DNA from: Clostridiales bacterium | GTDB lineage: Bacteria > Bacillota_A > Clostridia > Christensenellales > Aristaeellaceae | Reading direction: 5' to 3' | Assembly (NCBI GenBank): GCA_012514855.1 | Contig: JAAYZL010000575.1 | Location: forward strand, 1 to 13,552 | Length of the DNA: 13,552 nt | Shown here: in pieces, positions 1-7,167 of the stretch | Layout: each line of letters begins with the position of its first letter | How positions within the stretch are numbered: position 1 is the stretch's first letter | Translations under genes and position numbers: made by a program | The notes under the pieces: generated by a model | The model's database searches: none | Told to the model about the DNA's origin: nothing | What the model saw: only the letters and a program-made list of their open reading frames with translations

Positions 1-1597
1 GGGAGGAGCCCTGCCCGTAGTTCGCGCCCGCCGCGATGAACCCGCCGCCCGCGCGCTTCGCCTTCGCCGGGAACTCCGGGTCCGACGGCGTCAGGCAGAA
101 CTCCGAGAGGTAGGGGATGTTCGACCGAAACGGCAGCAGCTTCGCGTTCGAGGGCATGATGTGGTCGGTCGTGATGTTGTCGCCGAGGCGCGCGAGCACG
201 GTTCCGGACACGGTTTCGGGCAGCGCGGTATTCGTCGGGAACGGCTTGATGTTCGGGCCGCGCACGACTTCGACGGCGGCCCCGACAGGCGCCGGCGGCA
301 CGATCATGTTGTCGTTGATCAAAAACCGCTCGACGGAGATGTTCTCCACGGCGATGCCGGAGGCCGTCGGGTCGGTCAGATATCCCGCGAGCGCGGAGAC
401 CGCCGCGGTCTCGGGGCTGACGAGGTAGACATTCGCCGATTTCGTGCCGCTGCGGCCGGGGAAGTTGCGGTTGAACGTCCGAAGCGACACCGCGTCCGTC
501 GCCGGCGCCTGGCCCATGCCGATGCAGGGCCCGCACGCGGACTCGAGGATCCGCGCGCCGGCCGCGATCATCTTCGCGAGCGCGCCGTTTTCCGCGAGCA
601 TCGCAAGCACCTGCCGCGAGCCGGGCGCGATGACGAGGCTGACGCCTTCGTGGACGGTCTTGCCATCTAAGATCGCGGCGACCTTCATCATGTCCGCGAA
701 CGAGGAATTCGTGCAGCTTCCGATCGCGACCTGGTCGACCTTCAGCCCGGCGAGCGCCGACACCGCCTCCACATTGTCCGGGCTGTGCGGCTTCGCGGCC
801 AGCGGGGAGAGCGCCGAGAGGTCGATCTCGATGTCCTCGTCGTAGGTTGCGTCCGGGTCGGGCGCGAGGGGCGTAAAGTCCGAAAGCCTGTCCTGCGCGC
901 GGAAGAACTGCTCGGTCACTTCGTCGGACGGGAACACCGAGGTCGTCGCGCCGAGCTCCGCGCCCATGTTCGCGATCGTCGCGCGCTCGGGCACGGTCAG
1001 CGTCGAGACGCCGGGCCCCGTGTACTCCATGACCTTGCCGACGCCGCCCTTGACGGAGAGCCTCCGGAGCACCTCGAGGATCACGTCCTTCGCCGAGACC
1101 ATCGGCCGGAGCGACCCGACGAGGTTCACCCTGCATACCTTCGGCATGCGCAGGTAGTATTCGCCGCCGCCCATCGCGACCGCGACGTCCAGCCCGCCCG
1201 CGCCGATCGCGAACATGCCGACGCCGCCGGCGGTCGGGGTGTGGCTGTCCGAGCCGAGCAGCGTCTCGCCGGGCACGGAGAAGCGCTCGAGGGTCACCTG
1301 GTGGCAGATGCCGTTCCCCGGACGCGAGAGCCACACGCCGTGTTTTGCCGCGACGGTTTGGATGTACCTATGGTCGTCGGCGTTTTCGAAGCTCTCCTGC
1401 AGCATGTTGTGGTCGATATAGGCGACGCTCCGCTTCGTCCGGACGCGCGGTATGCCGAGCGCCTCGAACTGGAGGTAGGCCATCGTGCCCGTCGAGTCCT
1501 GCGTGAGCGTCCGGTCGATCCGGATTGCGATCTGCTCGCCGGGCTTCATCTCCCCCGAGACGAGGTGTGCGGTGATCAGTTTTTCTGTCAGGTTCAT
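1..1597 (-). CDS. Aconitate hydratase (aconitase), Aquifex-type, C-terminal end beyond the window
   Basis: Interconverts citrate and isocitrate through cis-aconitate in the cytoplasm, using a [4Fe-4S] cluster. The start ATG lies at 1595-1597 and 532 residues are visible before the window edge; family members of this type run to about 640-660 residues, so roughly the last 110-130 are missing. Three cluster cysteines are visible with the usual spacing: C295 in GSCTN, then C355 and C358 in CGPC. The N-terminal third carries the family sequences DSHTPTAGG and GGGEYY. The visible end, ANYGQGSS, is the start of the catalytic serine loop of the swivel domain. The gene begins 3 bases after the stop of the Re-citrate synthase gene, with a GAGGG ribosome site inside that gene's last codons, so the two are almost surely one operon supplying isocitrate for 2-oxoglutarate. 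Homoaconitase or isopropylmalate dehydratase are less likely because of the length and the neighbour. Confidence 0.93.
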   Translation of the reverse strand, partial: MNLTEKLITAHLVSGEMKPGEQIAIRIDRTLTQDSTGTMAYLQFEALGIPRVRTKRSVAYIDHNMLQESFENADDHRYIQTVAAKHGVWLSRPGNGICHQVTLERFSVPGETLLGSDSHTPTAGGVGMFAIGAGGLDVAVAMGGGEYYLRMPKVCRVNLVGSLRPMVSAKDVILEVLRRLSVKGGVGKVMEYTGPGVSTLTVPERATIANMGAELGATTSVFPSDEVTEQFFRAQDRLSDFTPLAPDPDATYDEDIEIDLSALSPLAAKPHSPDNVEAVSALAGLKVDQVAIGSCTNSSFADMMKVAAILDGKTVHEGVSLVIAPGSRQVLAMLAENGALAKMIAAGARILESACGPCIGMGQAPATDAVSLRTFNRNFPGRSGTKSANVYLVSPETAAVSALAGYLTDPTASGIAVENISVERFLINDNMIVPPAPVGAAVEVVRGPNIKPFPTNTALPETVSGTVLARLGDNITTDHIMPSNAKLLPFRSNIPYLSEFCLTPSDPEFPAKAKRAGGGFIAAGANYGQGSS

Positions 1598-1600
1598 ATC

Positions 1601-2962
1601 TTACACCCTCTTCCAGATGCCGAGCGCTTCGCCGACGGCATGGAGTTCGTCGTTGCCGATCGCGGTCTGGCGCCCGGCTGCATACTGTTCGTCGACCCAG
1701 TTCTTGAGCTTCGCCACGCGCTCGTCCTTTTTGTCGATCTTTTCGCCCTTGAGCTCGGCGGAGAGCCACACGGCGATGCCCGCGGTGCCGGAGGTGTTCG
1801 AGATCGCGACCGTCGGCGGCCGGTTCAGGATCTTCGCGGTGTCGAAGATGCTGTAGATTTCCTCGTCCTTGAGAAGCCCGTCCGCGTGGATGCCCGCGCG
1901 CGTGACGTTGAAGTCGCGCCCGACAAACGGCGTCTTGTCCGGGATGCGGTAGCCGAGCTCTTTTTCGAAATACCGGGCGATGTCGTCGATCGCGGTCGTG
2001 TCCATGCCGTCGAGCGTGCCGCGAAGCTGCGCGTACTCGATGACCATCGCCTCGAGCGGGGTGTTGCCCGTGCGCTCGCCGACGCCCAACAGCGCGCAGT
2101 TCACGCCGGACGCGCCGTAGAGCCAGGCGAAGGTGGAGTTCGTGACCGCCTTGTAGAAGTCGTTGTGTCCGTGCCACTCGATCAGCTCCGACGGGAAGCC
2201 GCCGTAAACGTTCAGGCCGTAGATGATGCCGGAGACGCTGCGCGGCATCGACGCGCCCGGAAAGGGCACGCCGTAGCCCATCGTGTCGCACGCGCGCAGC
2301 TTGATGGGCGTCCCGACCTCTTCCATCAGGAGCGAGAGCTGGTACGCGAACGGCACGACGAAGCCGTAGAAGTCCGCGCGCGTGATGTCCTCGAGGTGGC
2401 AGCGGGGGTTGATGCCCGCGTCCAGCGCGTCCTTGACGATGCCGAGGTACTGGTCCATCGCCTGCGCGCGGGTCAGCTTGAGCTTGCGGAAGATGTGGTA
2501 GTCGGAGCAGGACACGAGTATGCCGCACTCCCGCATCCTCATGTCGTTGGCGAGCTTGAAGTCCTGCTTCGTCGCGCGAATCCAGCCGGTGATCTCGGGG
2601 AAATCGTAGCCCAATCCGCGGCAGAGCTCGATCGCGCGGCGGTCGCTCTCGGAGTAGAGGAAGAACTCGCACTGGCGGACGATGCCGTTCGGCCCGCCGA
2701 GACGGTGGAGCAGCTTGTAGAGGTCGCGAATCTGCTCGGGCGAATAGGGGGTATAGCCCTGCTGTCCGTCGCGGAACGTCGTGTCCGTGATCCAGATGTT
2801 GTCCGGCGGGTTCATCGGGGTCAGGCGCTGGTTGAACGTGCACTTGGGGATTTCCCCATACGAAAACATGTCGCGATAGAGCTGCGGCTCCTCGACGTCT
2901 TGCAGTTGATATTTGTACTCGCGCTCCATGAGAAGGTTCCGTTTTTTGTTGTATTCGATCAT
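1601..2962 (-). CDS. Re-type citrate synthase (isopropylmalate/homocitrate synthase superfamily)
   Basis: Condenses acetyl-CoA with oxaloacetate to citrate with Re stereochemistry; the fold is the DRE-TIM metallolyase barrel, unrelated to ordinary Si-citrate synthase. The protein has 453 residues, matching the Clostridium kluyveri-type enzyme. It shows the N-terminal YQLQDVEEPQLYRD segment, DTTFRDGQQ at 60-68 (metal and oxaloacetate binding), CHLEDITRADFYGF in mid-barrel, the metal ligands H264 and H266 in WHGHND, GERTGNTPLEA, and the C-terminal NVTRAGIHADGLLKDEEIY. I recognise the family from memory of these motifs. The start at 2962 is chosen because GGGAGG lies 7-8 bases upstream, whereas an in-frame ATG at 2995 overlaps the -10 box of the promoter. 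The start at 2929 has a poorer ribosome site. First gene of an operon with aconitase. Homocitrate synthase is the main alternative; the aconitase partner and the specific motifs argue against it. Confidence 0.9.
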   Translation of the reverse strand: MIEYNKKRNLLMEREYKYQLQDVEEPQLYRDMFSYGEIPKCTFNQRLTPMNPPDNIWITDTTFRDGQQGYTPYSPEQIRDLYKLLHRLGGPNGIVRQCEFFLYSESDRRAIELCRGLGYDFPEITGWIRATKQDFKLANDMRMRECGILVSCSDYHIFRKLKLTRAQAMDQYLGIVKDALDAGINPRCHLEDITRADFYGFVVPFAYQLSLLMEEVGTPIKLRACDTMGYGVPFPGASMPRSVSGIIYGLNVYGGFPSELIEWHGHNDFYKAVTNSTFAWLYGASGVNCALLGVGERTGNTPLEAMVIEYAQLRGTLDGMDTTAIDDIARYFEKELGYRIPDKTPFVGRDFNVTRAGIHADGLLKDEEIYSIFDTAKILNRPPTVAISNTSGTAGIAVWLSAELKGEKIDKKDERVAKLKNWVDEQYAAGRQTAIGNDELHAVGEALGIWKRV

Positions 2963-2990
2963 ATGGCAACCTCCCGCAGTTATTTCGGCT

Positions 2991-3020
2991 ATCATACACC
3001 GAAGCGCGCGAGGATGTCAA
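2991..3020 (-). promoter_or_regulatory. Sigma-70-type promoter of the Re-citrate synthase-aconitase operon
   Basis: Read on the minus strand, TTGACA (3015-3020) and TATGAT (2991-2996) are separated by 18 bases: a perfect -35 and a five-of-six -10. Transcription would start near 2984, leaving a leader of about 22 bases that holds only the GGGAGG ribosome site before ATG 2962. Confidence 0.75.
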
Positions 3021-3057
3021 GGCTCAAACCCAGAAAAACCGCATTAAGAATTTGCGG

Positions 3058-3089
3058 ATTTTGCAAAATAACCTAAAATCAACGTTGAT
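3058..3089. promoter_or_regulatory. Pair of perfect 12-bp palindromes upstream of the citrate synthase promoter
   Basis: ATTTTGCAAAAT (3058-3069) and ATCAACGTTGAT (3078-3089) are each perfectly self-complementary. Their centres are 20 bp apart, about two helical turns, and they sit 38 bp or more upstream of the -35 box in an A/T-rich stretch that contrasts with its surroundings. They could be operator half-pairs for an unidentified regulator, or simply an A/T-rich activating element. The two sequences differ, which weakens the case for a single binding protein. Confidence 0.4.
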
Positions 3090-3336
3090 ATCGGGATTTT
3101 TGAATGATTTCGAAAATTTGCTTGCAGTTTTTCGGGGAGTCTGGAAGGGGGGATCGAACGGCTCGGGGGAGGGCGGGCGGAACGCGACGACTTTCGCGGC
3201 CGGAGCGGGGGACGGATATCCCCGCATGCGCCTCCCGTTCACTGCCCGCGCAGCATTTCCCCGACCTTCCCGCCATTCGGTATCGTGCGTTTCGGCATTG
3301 CATGGATTTTTTCAGACCGCTCCGCGAATGCTTTGA

Positions 3337-3705
3337 TCAGGCGTCCTGGTCGGGAAGCGTCATCGAGCAGCAGGGCTTCTGGCCCTGATCCTTCATATAG
3401 CGGATGCCCCACTCGTACATCGCGACCAGTATCGGCTGCAGGCTGCGCCCGAGCTCGGTCAGCCGGTACTCGACCTTCGGCGGCACGACCGGGTAGACCT
3501 TGCGGGTGAGCAGGCCGTCGCCCTCGAGTTCCCGAAGCTGCTGCGTCAGCATCTTCGGCGTCGCCTGCGGGATGATCCTTTGAATTTCTCCGTGGCGCAT
3601 CGCGCCCTCGATCAGGTGCCACAATATCAGCGACTTGTACTTTCCGCCGATCAGGTGCAGCGTCGAACCGACGGGGCAGCCCATTCCCGGGCAATTTTCG
3701 TCCAT
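3337..3705 (-). CDS. HxlR-family winged-helix transcriptional regulator, cysteine-rich
   Basis: Small dimeric DNA-binding regulator of 122 residues, the normal size for HxlR/YodB/MarR-like proteins. Family landmarks are in order: the N-terminal [22 protein letters not shown], the helix-turn-helix stretch [20 protein letters not shown], the wing [23 protein letters not shown], and the C-terminal helix with MYEWG. Cysteines lie at C5, C10, C112 and C113, with M8 and M115 close by. C10 corresponds to the conserved redox-active cysteine of the family; the other three look additional. The start is supported by AAAGGAGG 7 bases upstream. The gene is divergent from the copper ATPase gene across a dyad-rich control region, so it probably autoregulates and controls copA. 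The inducer is not evident: members of this family usually sense quinones, aldehydes or disulfide stress, but the cysteine/methionine pairs would also suit Cu(I). Confidence 0.92.
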   Translation of the reverse strand: MDENCPGMGCPVGSTLHLIGGKYKSLILWHLIEGAMRHGEIQRIIPQATPKMLTQQLRELEGDGLLTRKVYPVVPPKVEYRLTELGRSLQPILVAMYEWGIRYMKDQGQKPCCSMTLPDQDA

Positions 3706-3722
3706 TGCGGGCCCTCCTTTCC

Positions 3723-3760
3723 ATACTATCGTTTTGGGTAGTATCGCACTAAATAGTGCG
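3723..3760. promoter_or_regulatory. Putative HxlR operator: two adjoining dyads in the hxlR-copA divergent region
   Basis: ATACTA (3723-3728) is mirrored by TAGTAT (3739-3744) across 10 bases. Immediately next to it, CGCACTA (3745-3751) is mirrored by TAGTGCG (3754-3760) across AA. All four arms contain the core TACTA/CACTA or its complement TAGTR, typical of a dimeric winged-helix protein binding twice. The block lies directly upstream of the copA -35 box and just upstream of the regulator's ribosome site, so binding could affect both genes. Confidence 0.6.
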
Positions 3761-3763
3761 TAC

Positions 3764-3791
3764 TTGTTCTTCTGTCCGATACGATTATAAT
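3764..3791 (+). promoter_or_regulatory. Promoter of copA
   Basis: A perfect TATAAT (3786-3791) is preceded by TTGTTC (3764-3769) with a 16-base spacer. The -35 box abuts the dyad ending at 3760. Transcription would begin near 3797, giving a leader of about 48 bases before ATG 3846. Confidence 0.65.
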
Positions 3792-3798
3792 AATAGCA

Positions 3799-3817
3799 TG
3801 ACGACCGAAAATCGTCA
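3799..3817. promoter_or_regulatory. Dyad at the copA transcription start
   Basis: TGACGA (3799-3804) and TCGTCA (3812-3817) form a perfect 6-bp inverted repeat around a 7-base centre, beginning at the predicted copA start site. It could be an operator for repression or a small hairpin at the 5' end of the message. Its sequence differs from the TAGT-type dyads upstream, so a second regulator is possible. Confidence 0.4.
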
Positions 3818-3845
3818 AGCGAAAAAGGAACGGGGTGTTCTCGAC

Positions 3846-6329
3846 ATGAAAAGTCAGATGCTGAGCATCAGGGGGATGACCTGCGCCGCCTGCGCGCAGA
3901 GGATCGAAAAGGCCGTCCGCAAGCTCCCGGGCGTCCAGCAGGCGTCGGTAAATCTGGCGAGCGAAAAGCTGTTCGTCGAGTATGACGGCGATCAGATTCA
4001 ATTGGAGGCGATCAAGGAGGCCGTCGTGAAGGCCGGCTACGAGGTGGTCGAGCGGGCCGGGAGCCAAATGGCGACGATCCCGATCGGCGGCATGACCTGC
4101 GCCGCGTGCGCGCAGCGGGTCGAGAAGGCGCTCAAAAAGCTCGAGGGCGTCGAGAGCGCGTCGGTGAACTTCGCGACCGAGAAGGCGGCCGTCCAATTTA
4201 GGCCCGGCGAGGTCCGGCTGTCTGCGCTCCGCGAGGCGGTCACAAAGGCCGGGTACGAGCCGCTGGAGATCGACAAAACCGACGCAGCCGACGAGGACAG
4301 GGCGCGCAAGCAGAAGGAGATTCGAACGCTCTGGACGAAGTTCGCCGTCGCCGCCGCGTTCGCGCTGCCGCTTCTGTACATCGCGATGGCGCCGATGATC
4401 AAGTTCGTGCGGCTGCCGTTCCCGGCGGCGCTCGACCCGATGCAGTTCTCGCTGATCTACGCGCTGGTCGAGTTCCTGCTGACCATCCCGGTCGTCGCGG
4501 TCGGCTACCGGTTCTACACGGTCGGCTTCAGGGCGCTGTGGCAGAGGAGCCCGAACATGGACTCGCTGATCGCCGTCGGAACGAGCGCGGCCGTGCTCTA
4601 CAGCCTCTACAACACCTGGCAGATCGCGCGCGGCCACTTCGCCGCCGTCGACGCGCTGTACTACGAGACGGCCGGCGTCATCATCGCGCTGATCCTGCTC
4701 GGCAAGTCGCTCGAGGCGGTCTCGAAGGGGCGCACCAGCGAGGCGATCAAGAAGCTGATTGGGCTGCAGCCCAAGACCGCGATCATCCTCGAAGGCGAAG
4801 TCGAGCGCGAGATCCCGATCGACGAGGTCGAAATCGGCGACATTCTGGTCGTGAAGCCCGGCGCGAAGATCCCGGTCGACGGGACGGTCGTCGAGGGGCA
4901 CACCGCGATCGACGAGTCGATGTTGACCGGCGAGAGCATGCCGGTCGACAAAAAGGCGGGCGACCCGGTGTACGCGGCGTCGCTGAACACGACGGGCAAC
5001 GTGCGGTTCAGGGCCGAGAAGATCGGCAGCGACACGGCGCTCGCGAGGATCATCAAGCTCGTCGAGGACGCGCAGGGCTCGAAGGCGCCGATCGCGAAGC
5101 TGGCGGACGTCGTGTCCGGGTACTTCGTGCCGATCGTGTGCGCGATCGCGCTGCTCGCCGGAATCGCGTGGTTCGTCGGCACGCGGGACCTGAAGTTCGC
5201 GCTGACGATCTTCATCTCGGTGCTGGTCATCGCCTGCCCCTGCGCGCTCGGGCTCGCGACGCCGACCGCGATCATGGTCGGAACCGGCAAGGGCGCCGAG
5301 CACGGCATTCTGATCAAGGGCGGCGAGGCGCTCGAGACCGCGCACAAGGTGAACACCATCGTGTTCGACAAGACCGGGACCATCACCGAGGGAAAGCCGA
5401 CCGTGACCGACGTATTGGCGGCGGACGGCGGCGACCGCGACGAACTGCTGCTGCTCGCGGCCTCCGCGGAGCGCGGCTCCGAGCACCCGCTCGGGCAGGC
5501 GATCGTCGCGTGGGCGCAGGAAAAGGAACTCGAGTTTTTGAAGGTCGACGCGTTCGAGGCCATCGCGGGGCGCGGCATCGAGGCCAGGATCGGCGAAAAA
5601 TCGGTGCTCGCGGGCAACCGCAAGCTGATGGACGAGCGCTCTATCTCGCTCTCCTCGCTGGAGGAGGACTCCGACCGGCTCGCGGGCGAGGGCAAGACGC
5701 CGATGTACGTCGCCGTCGACGGGACAATCGCGGGCATCGTTGCCGTCGCGGACGTCGTGAAGCCGTCGAGCCGCTTAGCGATCGAGAGCCTGCACAGGAT
5801 GGGCATCGAGGTCGCGATGATCACCGGCGACAACGCAAAGACCGCCGCCGCCATCGCAAAACAGGTCGGTATCGACCGCGTGCTCTCCGAGGTATTGCCC
5901 GAGGACAAGTCGCACGAGGTTCGGAAATTGCAGGAGGAGGGCCGCAAGGTCGCGATGGTCGGCGACGGCATCAACGACGCCCCGGCGCTCGCGCAGGCCG
6001 ACGTCGGCATCGCGATCGGCTCCGGAACCGACGTCGCGATGGAATCCGCGGACATCGTGCTGATGCGCTCCGACCTGATGGACGTGCCGACCGCCATCGA
6101 ACTGAGCAAGCGCACGATCCTGAACATCAAGGAGAACCTGTTCTGGGCGTTCGGCTACAACGTCGTCGGCATACCGATCGCGGCGGGCGTGCTGCACCTG
6201 TTCGGCGGGCCGCTCTTGAACCCGATCTTCGCGGCGGCGGCGATGTCCCTGAGCTCGGTCTCGGTGCTCACAAACGCGCTGCGCCTCAAGAGATTCAAAC
6301 CCTCGACACAGAAAGGAAGGGGAAACTGA
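3846..6329 (+). CDS. copA: Copper-exporting P1B-type ATPase
   Basis: Pumps Cu(I) out of the cytoplasm with ATP. The protein has 827 residues, close to two-HMA-domain CopA proteins (about 800). Two HMA domains sit at the N terminus, each with [10 protein letters not shown] (C13/C16 and C85/C88), followed by two leader membrane helices. The actuator domain contains DESMLTGES. The transmembrane metal site is C464-P-C466 in the A-CPCALG-ATP segment. The phosphorylated aspartate is D508 in DKTGT, and the nucleotide domain carries SEHPLG. The hinge is [10 protein letters not shown] around residue 707. The late helices carry YN and MSLSS, the residues that mark Cu(I) specificity (P1B-1). All catalytic elements are intact. 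The start at 3846 begins directly with the first HMA domain and has GGAACGGGG upstream; an ATG at 3798 would coincide with the transcription start. Divergent from the HxlR regulator and coupled to the gene that starts at 6331. Confidence 0.95.
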   Translation: MKSQMLSIRGMTCAACAQRIEKAVRKLPGVQQASVNLASEKLFVEYDGDQIQLEAIKEAVVKAGYEVVERAGSQMATIPIGGMTCAACAQRVEKALKKLEGVESASVNFATEKAAVQFRPGEVRLSALREAVTKAGYEPLEIDKTDAADEDRARKQKEIRTLWTKFAVAAAFALPLLYIAMAPMIKFVRLPFPAALDPMQFSLIYALVEFLLTIPVVAVGYRFYTVGFRALWQRSPNMDSLIAVGTSAAVLYSLYNTWQIARGHFAAVDALYYETAGVIIALILLGKSLEAVSKGRTSEAIKKLIGLQPKTAIILEGEVEREIPIDEVEIGDILVVKPGAKIPVDGTVVEGHTAIDESMLTGESMPVDKKAGDPVYAASLNTTGNVRFRAEKIGSDTALARIIKLVEDAQGSKAPIAKLADVVSGYFVPIVCAIALLAGIAWFVGTRDLKFALTIFISVLVIACPCALGLATPTAIMVGTGKGAEHGILIKGGEALETAHKVNTIVFDKTGTITEGKPTVTDVLAADGGDRDELLLLAASAERGSEHPLGQAIVAWAQEKELEFLKVDAFEAIAGRGIEARIGEKSVLAGNRKLMDERSISLSSLEEDSDRLAGEGKTPMYVAVDGTIAGIVAVADVVKPSSRLAIESLHRMGIEVAMITGDNAKTAAAIAKQVGIDRVLSEVLPEDKSHEVRKLQEEGRKVAMVGDGINDAPALAQADVGIAIGSGTDVAMESADIVLMRSDLMDVPTAIELSKRTILNIKENLFWAFGYNVVGIPIAAGVLHLFGGPLLNPIFAAAAMSLSSVSVLTNALRLKRFKPSTQKGRGN

Positions 6330-6330
6330 C

Positions 6331-7053
6331 ATGAGGAAGAACGTCAAAATCATCCTCGCGCTGGGAATCGCCGCGGTCGCGGTGGCGGCGCTCCTGATCT
6401 TCATCCTCCGGACCGCCGGAGGCGACCTCGACGTGATCGGCAGGGAGTCCGTCACATCGTTCGACACGGTTCTGAAGGCCATGCCCGACCGGGTGAAGCC
6501 CGACGAAGTGAACGGCATGTGGTCGCTCGAGGCGCCGGACGGCACGGTGCGCTTCATCTGGAGCGAAAACTACGCAAAGAGCGCGCAGCGCGACGTGATG
6601 CTGGAGCTCGACGCGAAGCCCTTCGTCGACGCGGGGCTCGATCCGAGCAAATTGCCCGCCAACTACGCCTCCTACGACGGCATGCTGATGGTCGGCACGA
6701 AGCTCGGGAACGACGAGCTCAAGTACACGGGCGACCCGACGCCGCTCGCGGCCTACGAGCAGATCGTCGCGAAGTACCGCGCCTCGATCGGCTACCACAC
6801 CGCGCTCGACCACTACGGCGTGAAGCTCGGCGACGGCAACATGTTCGAGTGGGCGAAGAACCTCGAAAAGAACACCGTCGCGAACGGGAACCAGGACAAG
6901 GACATCGTGTTCGTGATGAACCCCGAGCCGCTGATCGCCGCCGGCGTCGACCCGGAGAAGGTCGAGGGCTGGGTCTACGCCGAGGTGTCCGTCGAGGAGG
7001 ACGGAAAGCCCGTCAACGTCTTCAAATTCCTGAAGCCGTACGACATCCGGTAA
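6331..7053 (+). CDS. Membrane-anchored extracytoplasmic protein of unknown function, coupled to copA
   Basis: Not recognised. The protein has 240 residues: a basic start (MRKNVK), one hydrophobic segment at about residues 7-26 and then a hydrophilic domain. This is the pattern of an N-terminal anchor or uncleaved signal with the rest outside the membrane; there is no lipobox cysteine and no cysteine at all. The soluble part has two similar-looking stretches, each with a predicted strand followed by an acidic P-x-x-x-AG-[LV]-DP-x-K segment (KPFVDAGLDPSKLPANYASY at about 92-111 and EPLIAAGVDPEKVEGWVYAE at about 203-222), suggesting an internal duplication. The ATG follows the copA stop by a single base, with AGGAAGGGG inside the end of copA, so translation is coupled. 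By position it may assist copper export or copper sensing outside the cell, but no metal-binding motif is obvious. It is followed by a stem-loop. Confidence 0.85.
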   Translation: MRKNVKIILALGIAAVAVAALLIFILRTAGGDLDVIGRESVTSFDTVLKAMPDRVKPDEVNGMWSLEAPDGTVRFIWSENYAKSAQRDVMLELDAKPFVDAGLDPSKLPANYASYDGMLMVGTKLGNDELKYTGDPTPLAAYEQIVAKYRASIGYHTALDHYGVKLGDGNMFEWAKNLEKNTVANGNQDKDIVFVMNPEPLIAAGVDPEKVEGWVYAEVSVEEDGKPVNVFKFLKPYDIR

Positions 7054-7071
7054 AAGAACGGAAGCCAGGCG

Positions 7072-7100
7072 GCGCCCCGGAGTGCAAGGCTCCGGGGCGC
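7072..7100 (+). terminator. Perfect 11-bp stem-loop after the copA unit, probable terminator without T-tract
   Basis: GCGCCCCGGAG (7072-7082) pairs perfectly with CTCCGGGGCGC (7090-7100) around a 7-base loop. It lies 19 bases after the stop at 7053 and just before the next promoter. The downstream bases begin AAAAG rather than a T-run, so it may act with Rho, as an mRNA-stabilising 3' structure, or as a poor intrinsic terminator. Confidence 0.45.
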
Positions 7101-7103
7101 AAA

Positions 7104-7137
7104 AGTTGATGCGGAGTTGAGGAAACTGTGCTACAAT
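7104..7137 (+). promoter_or_regulatory. Promoter of the two-component operon with tandem response-regulator box
   Basis: The extended -10 sequence TGCTACAAT ends at 7137 (hexamer TACAAT 7132-7137). There is no good -35 hexamer. In its place are two copies of AGTTGAKG, starting at 7104 and 7115, exactly 11 bp apart. This is the spacing used by OmpR-type regulators, which bind as head-to-tail dimers. The second copy ends 9 bases before the -10. The same layout recurs before the exporter operon at 8897. Confidence 0.65.
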
Positions 7138-7167
7138 ACCCCCATCGGCTTCAGGGGAGGTGGCGGC

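Larger units (their letters stand above)
2963..3336. other. Intergenic stretch without a convincing gene
   Basis: About 370 bases separate the HxlR gene from the citrate synthase gene, both on the minus strand. It holds the promoter and palindromes described separately, an A/T-rich block at about 3040-3130, and a G-rich block at about 3134-3180 on the plus strand. Short open frames here (for example 3024-3242 minus) have no ribosome site or recognisable protein pattern. I see no clear intrinsic terminator for the HxlR gene; a GCGGGG/CCCCGC hairpin at about 3206-3226 lacks a T-tract. Confidence 0.6.

Noticed and set aside
2963..2995. Longer start for the citrate synthase at 2995
   Set aside because: That codon overlaps the -10 hexamer, so it would not be in the transcript; GGGAGG favours 2962.
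785..3076. A 763-codon open frame on the plus strand opposite the aconitase and citrate synthase genes
   Set aside because: The composition is dominated by R, A, D, V and L with no domain pattern, as expected of an antisense shadow in GC-rich DNA; the minus-strand genes are clear.
3134..3180. G-rich runs on the plus strand that might form a G-quadruplex
   Set aside because: Only three runs are closely spaced; the other loops are 9-12 bases. In a GC-rich genome this is weak, and nothing ties it to a function.
3206..3226. GCGGGG/CCCCGC hairpin as terminator of the HxlR gene
   Set aside because: Six pairs with no T-tract and more than 100 bases after the stop; not convincing.
3024..3242. Short minus-strand open frame (72 codons) in the intergenic region
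   Set aside because: No ribosome site, a proline-rich then lysine/phenylalanine-rich sequence with no recognisable fold, and it runs across the A/T-rich control region and up to the citrate synthase promoter.
3756..3845. N-terminal extension of CopA by 30 residues from an upstream in-frame codon
   Set aside because: It would begin upstream of the TATAAT promoter element, and the HMA domain starts directly at ATG 3846 as in homologs.
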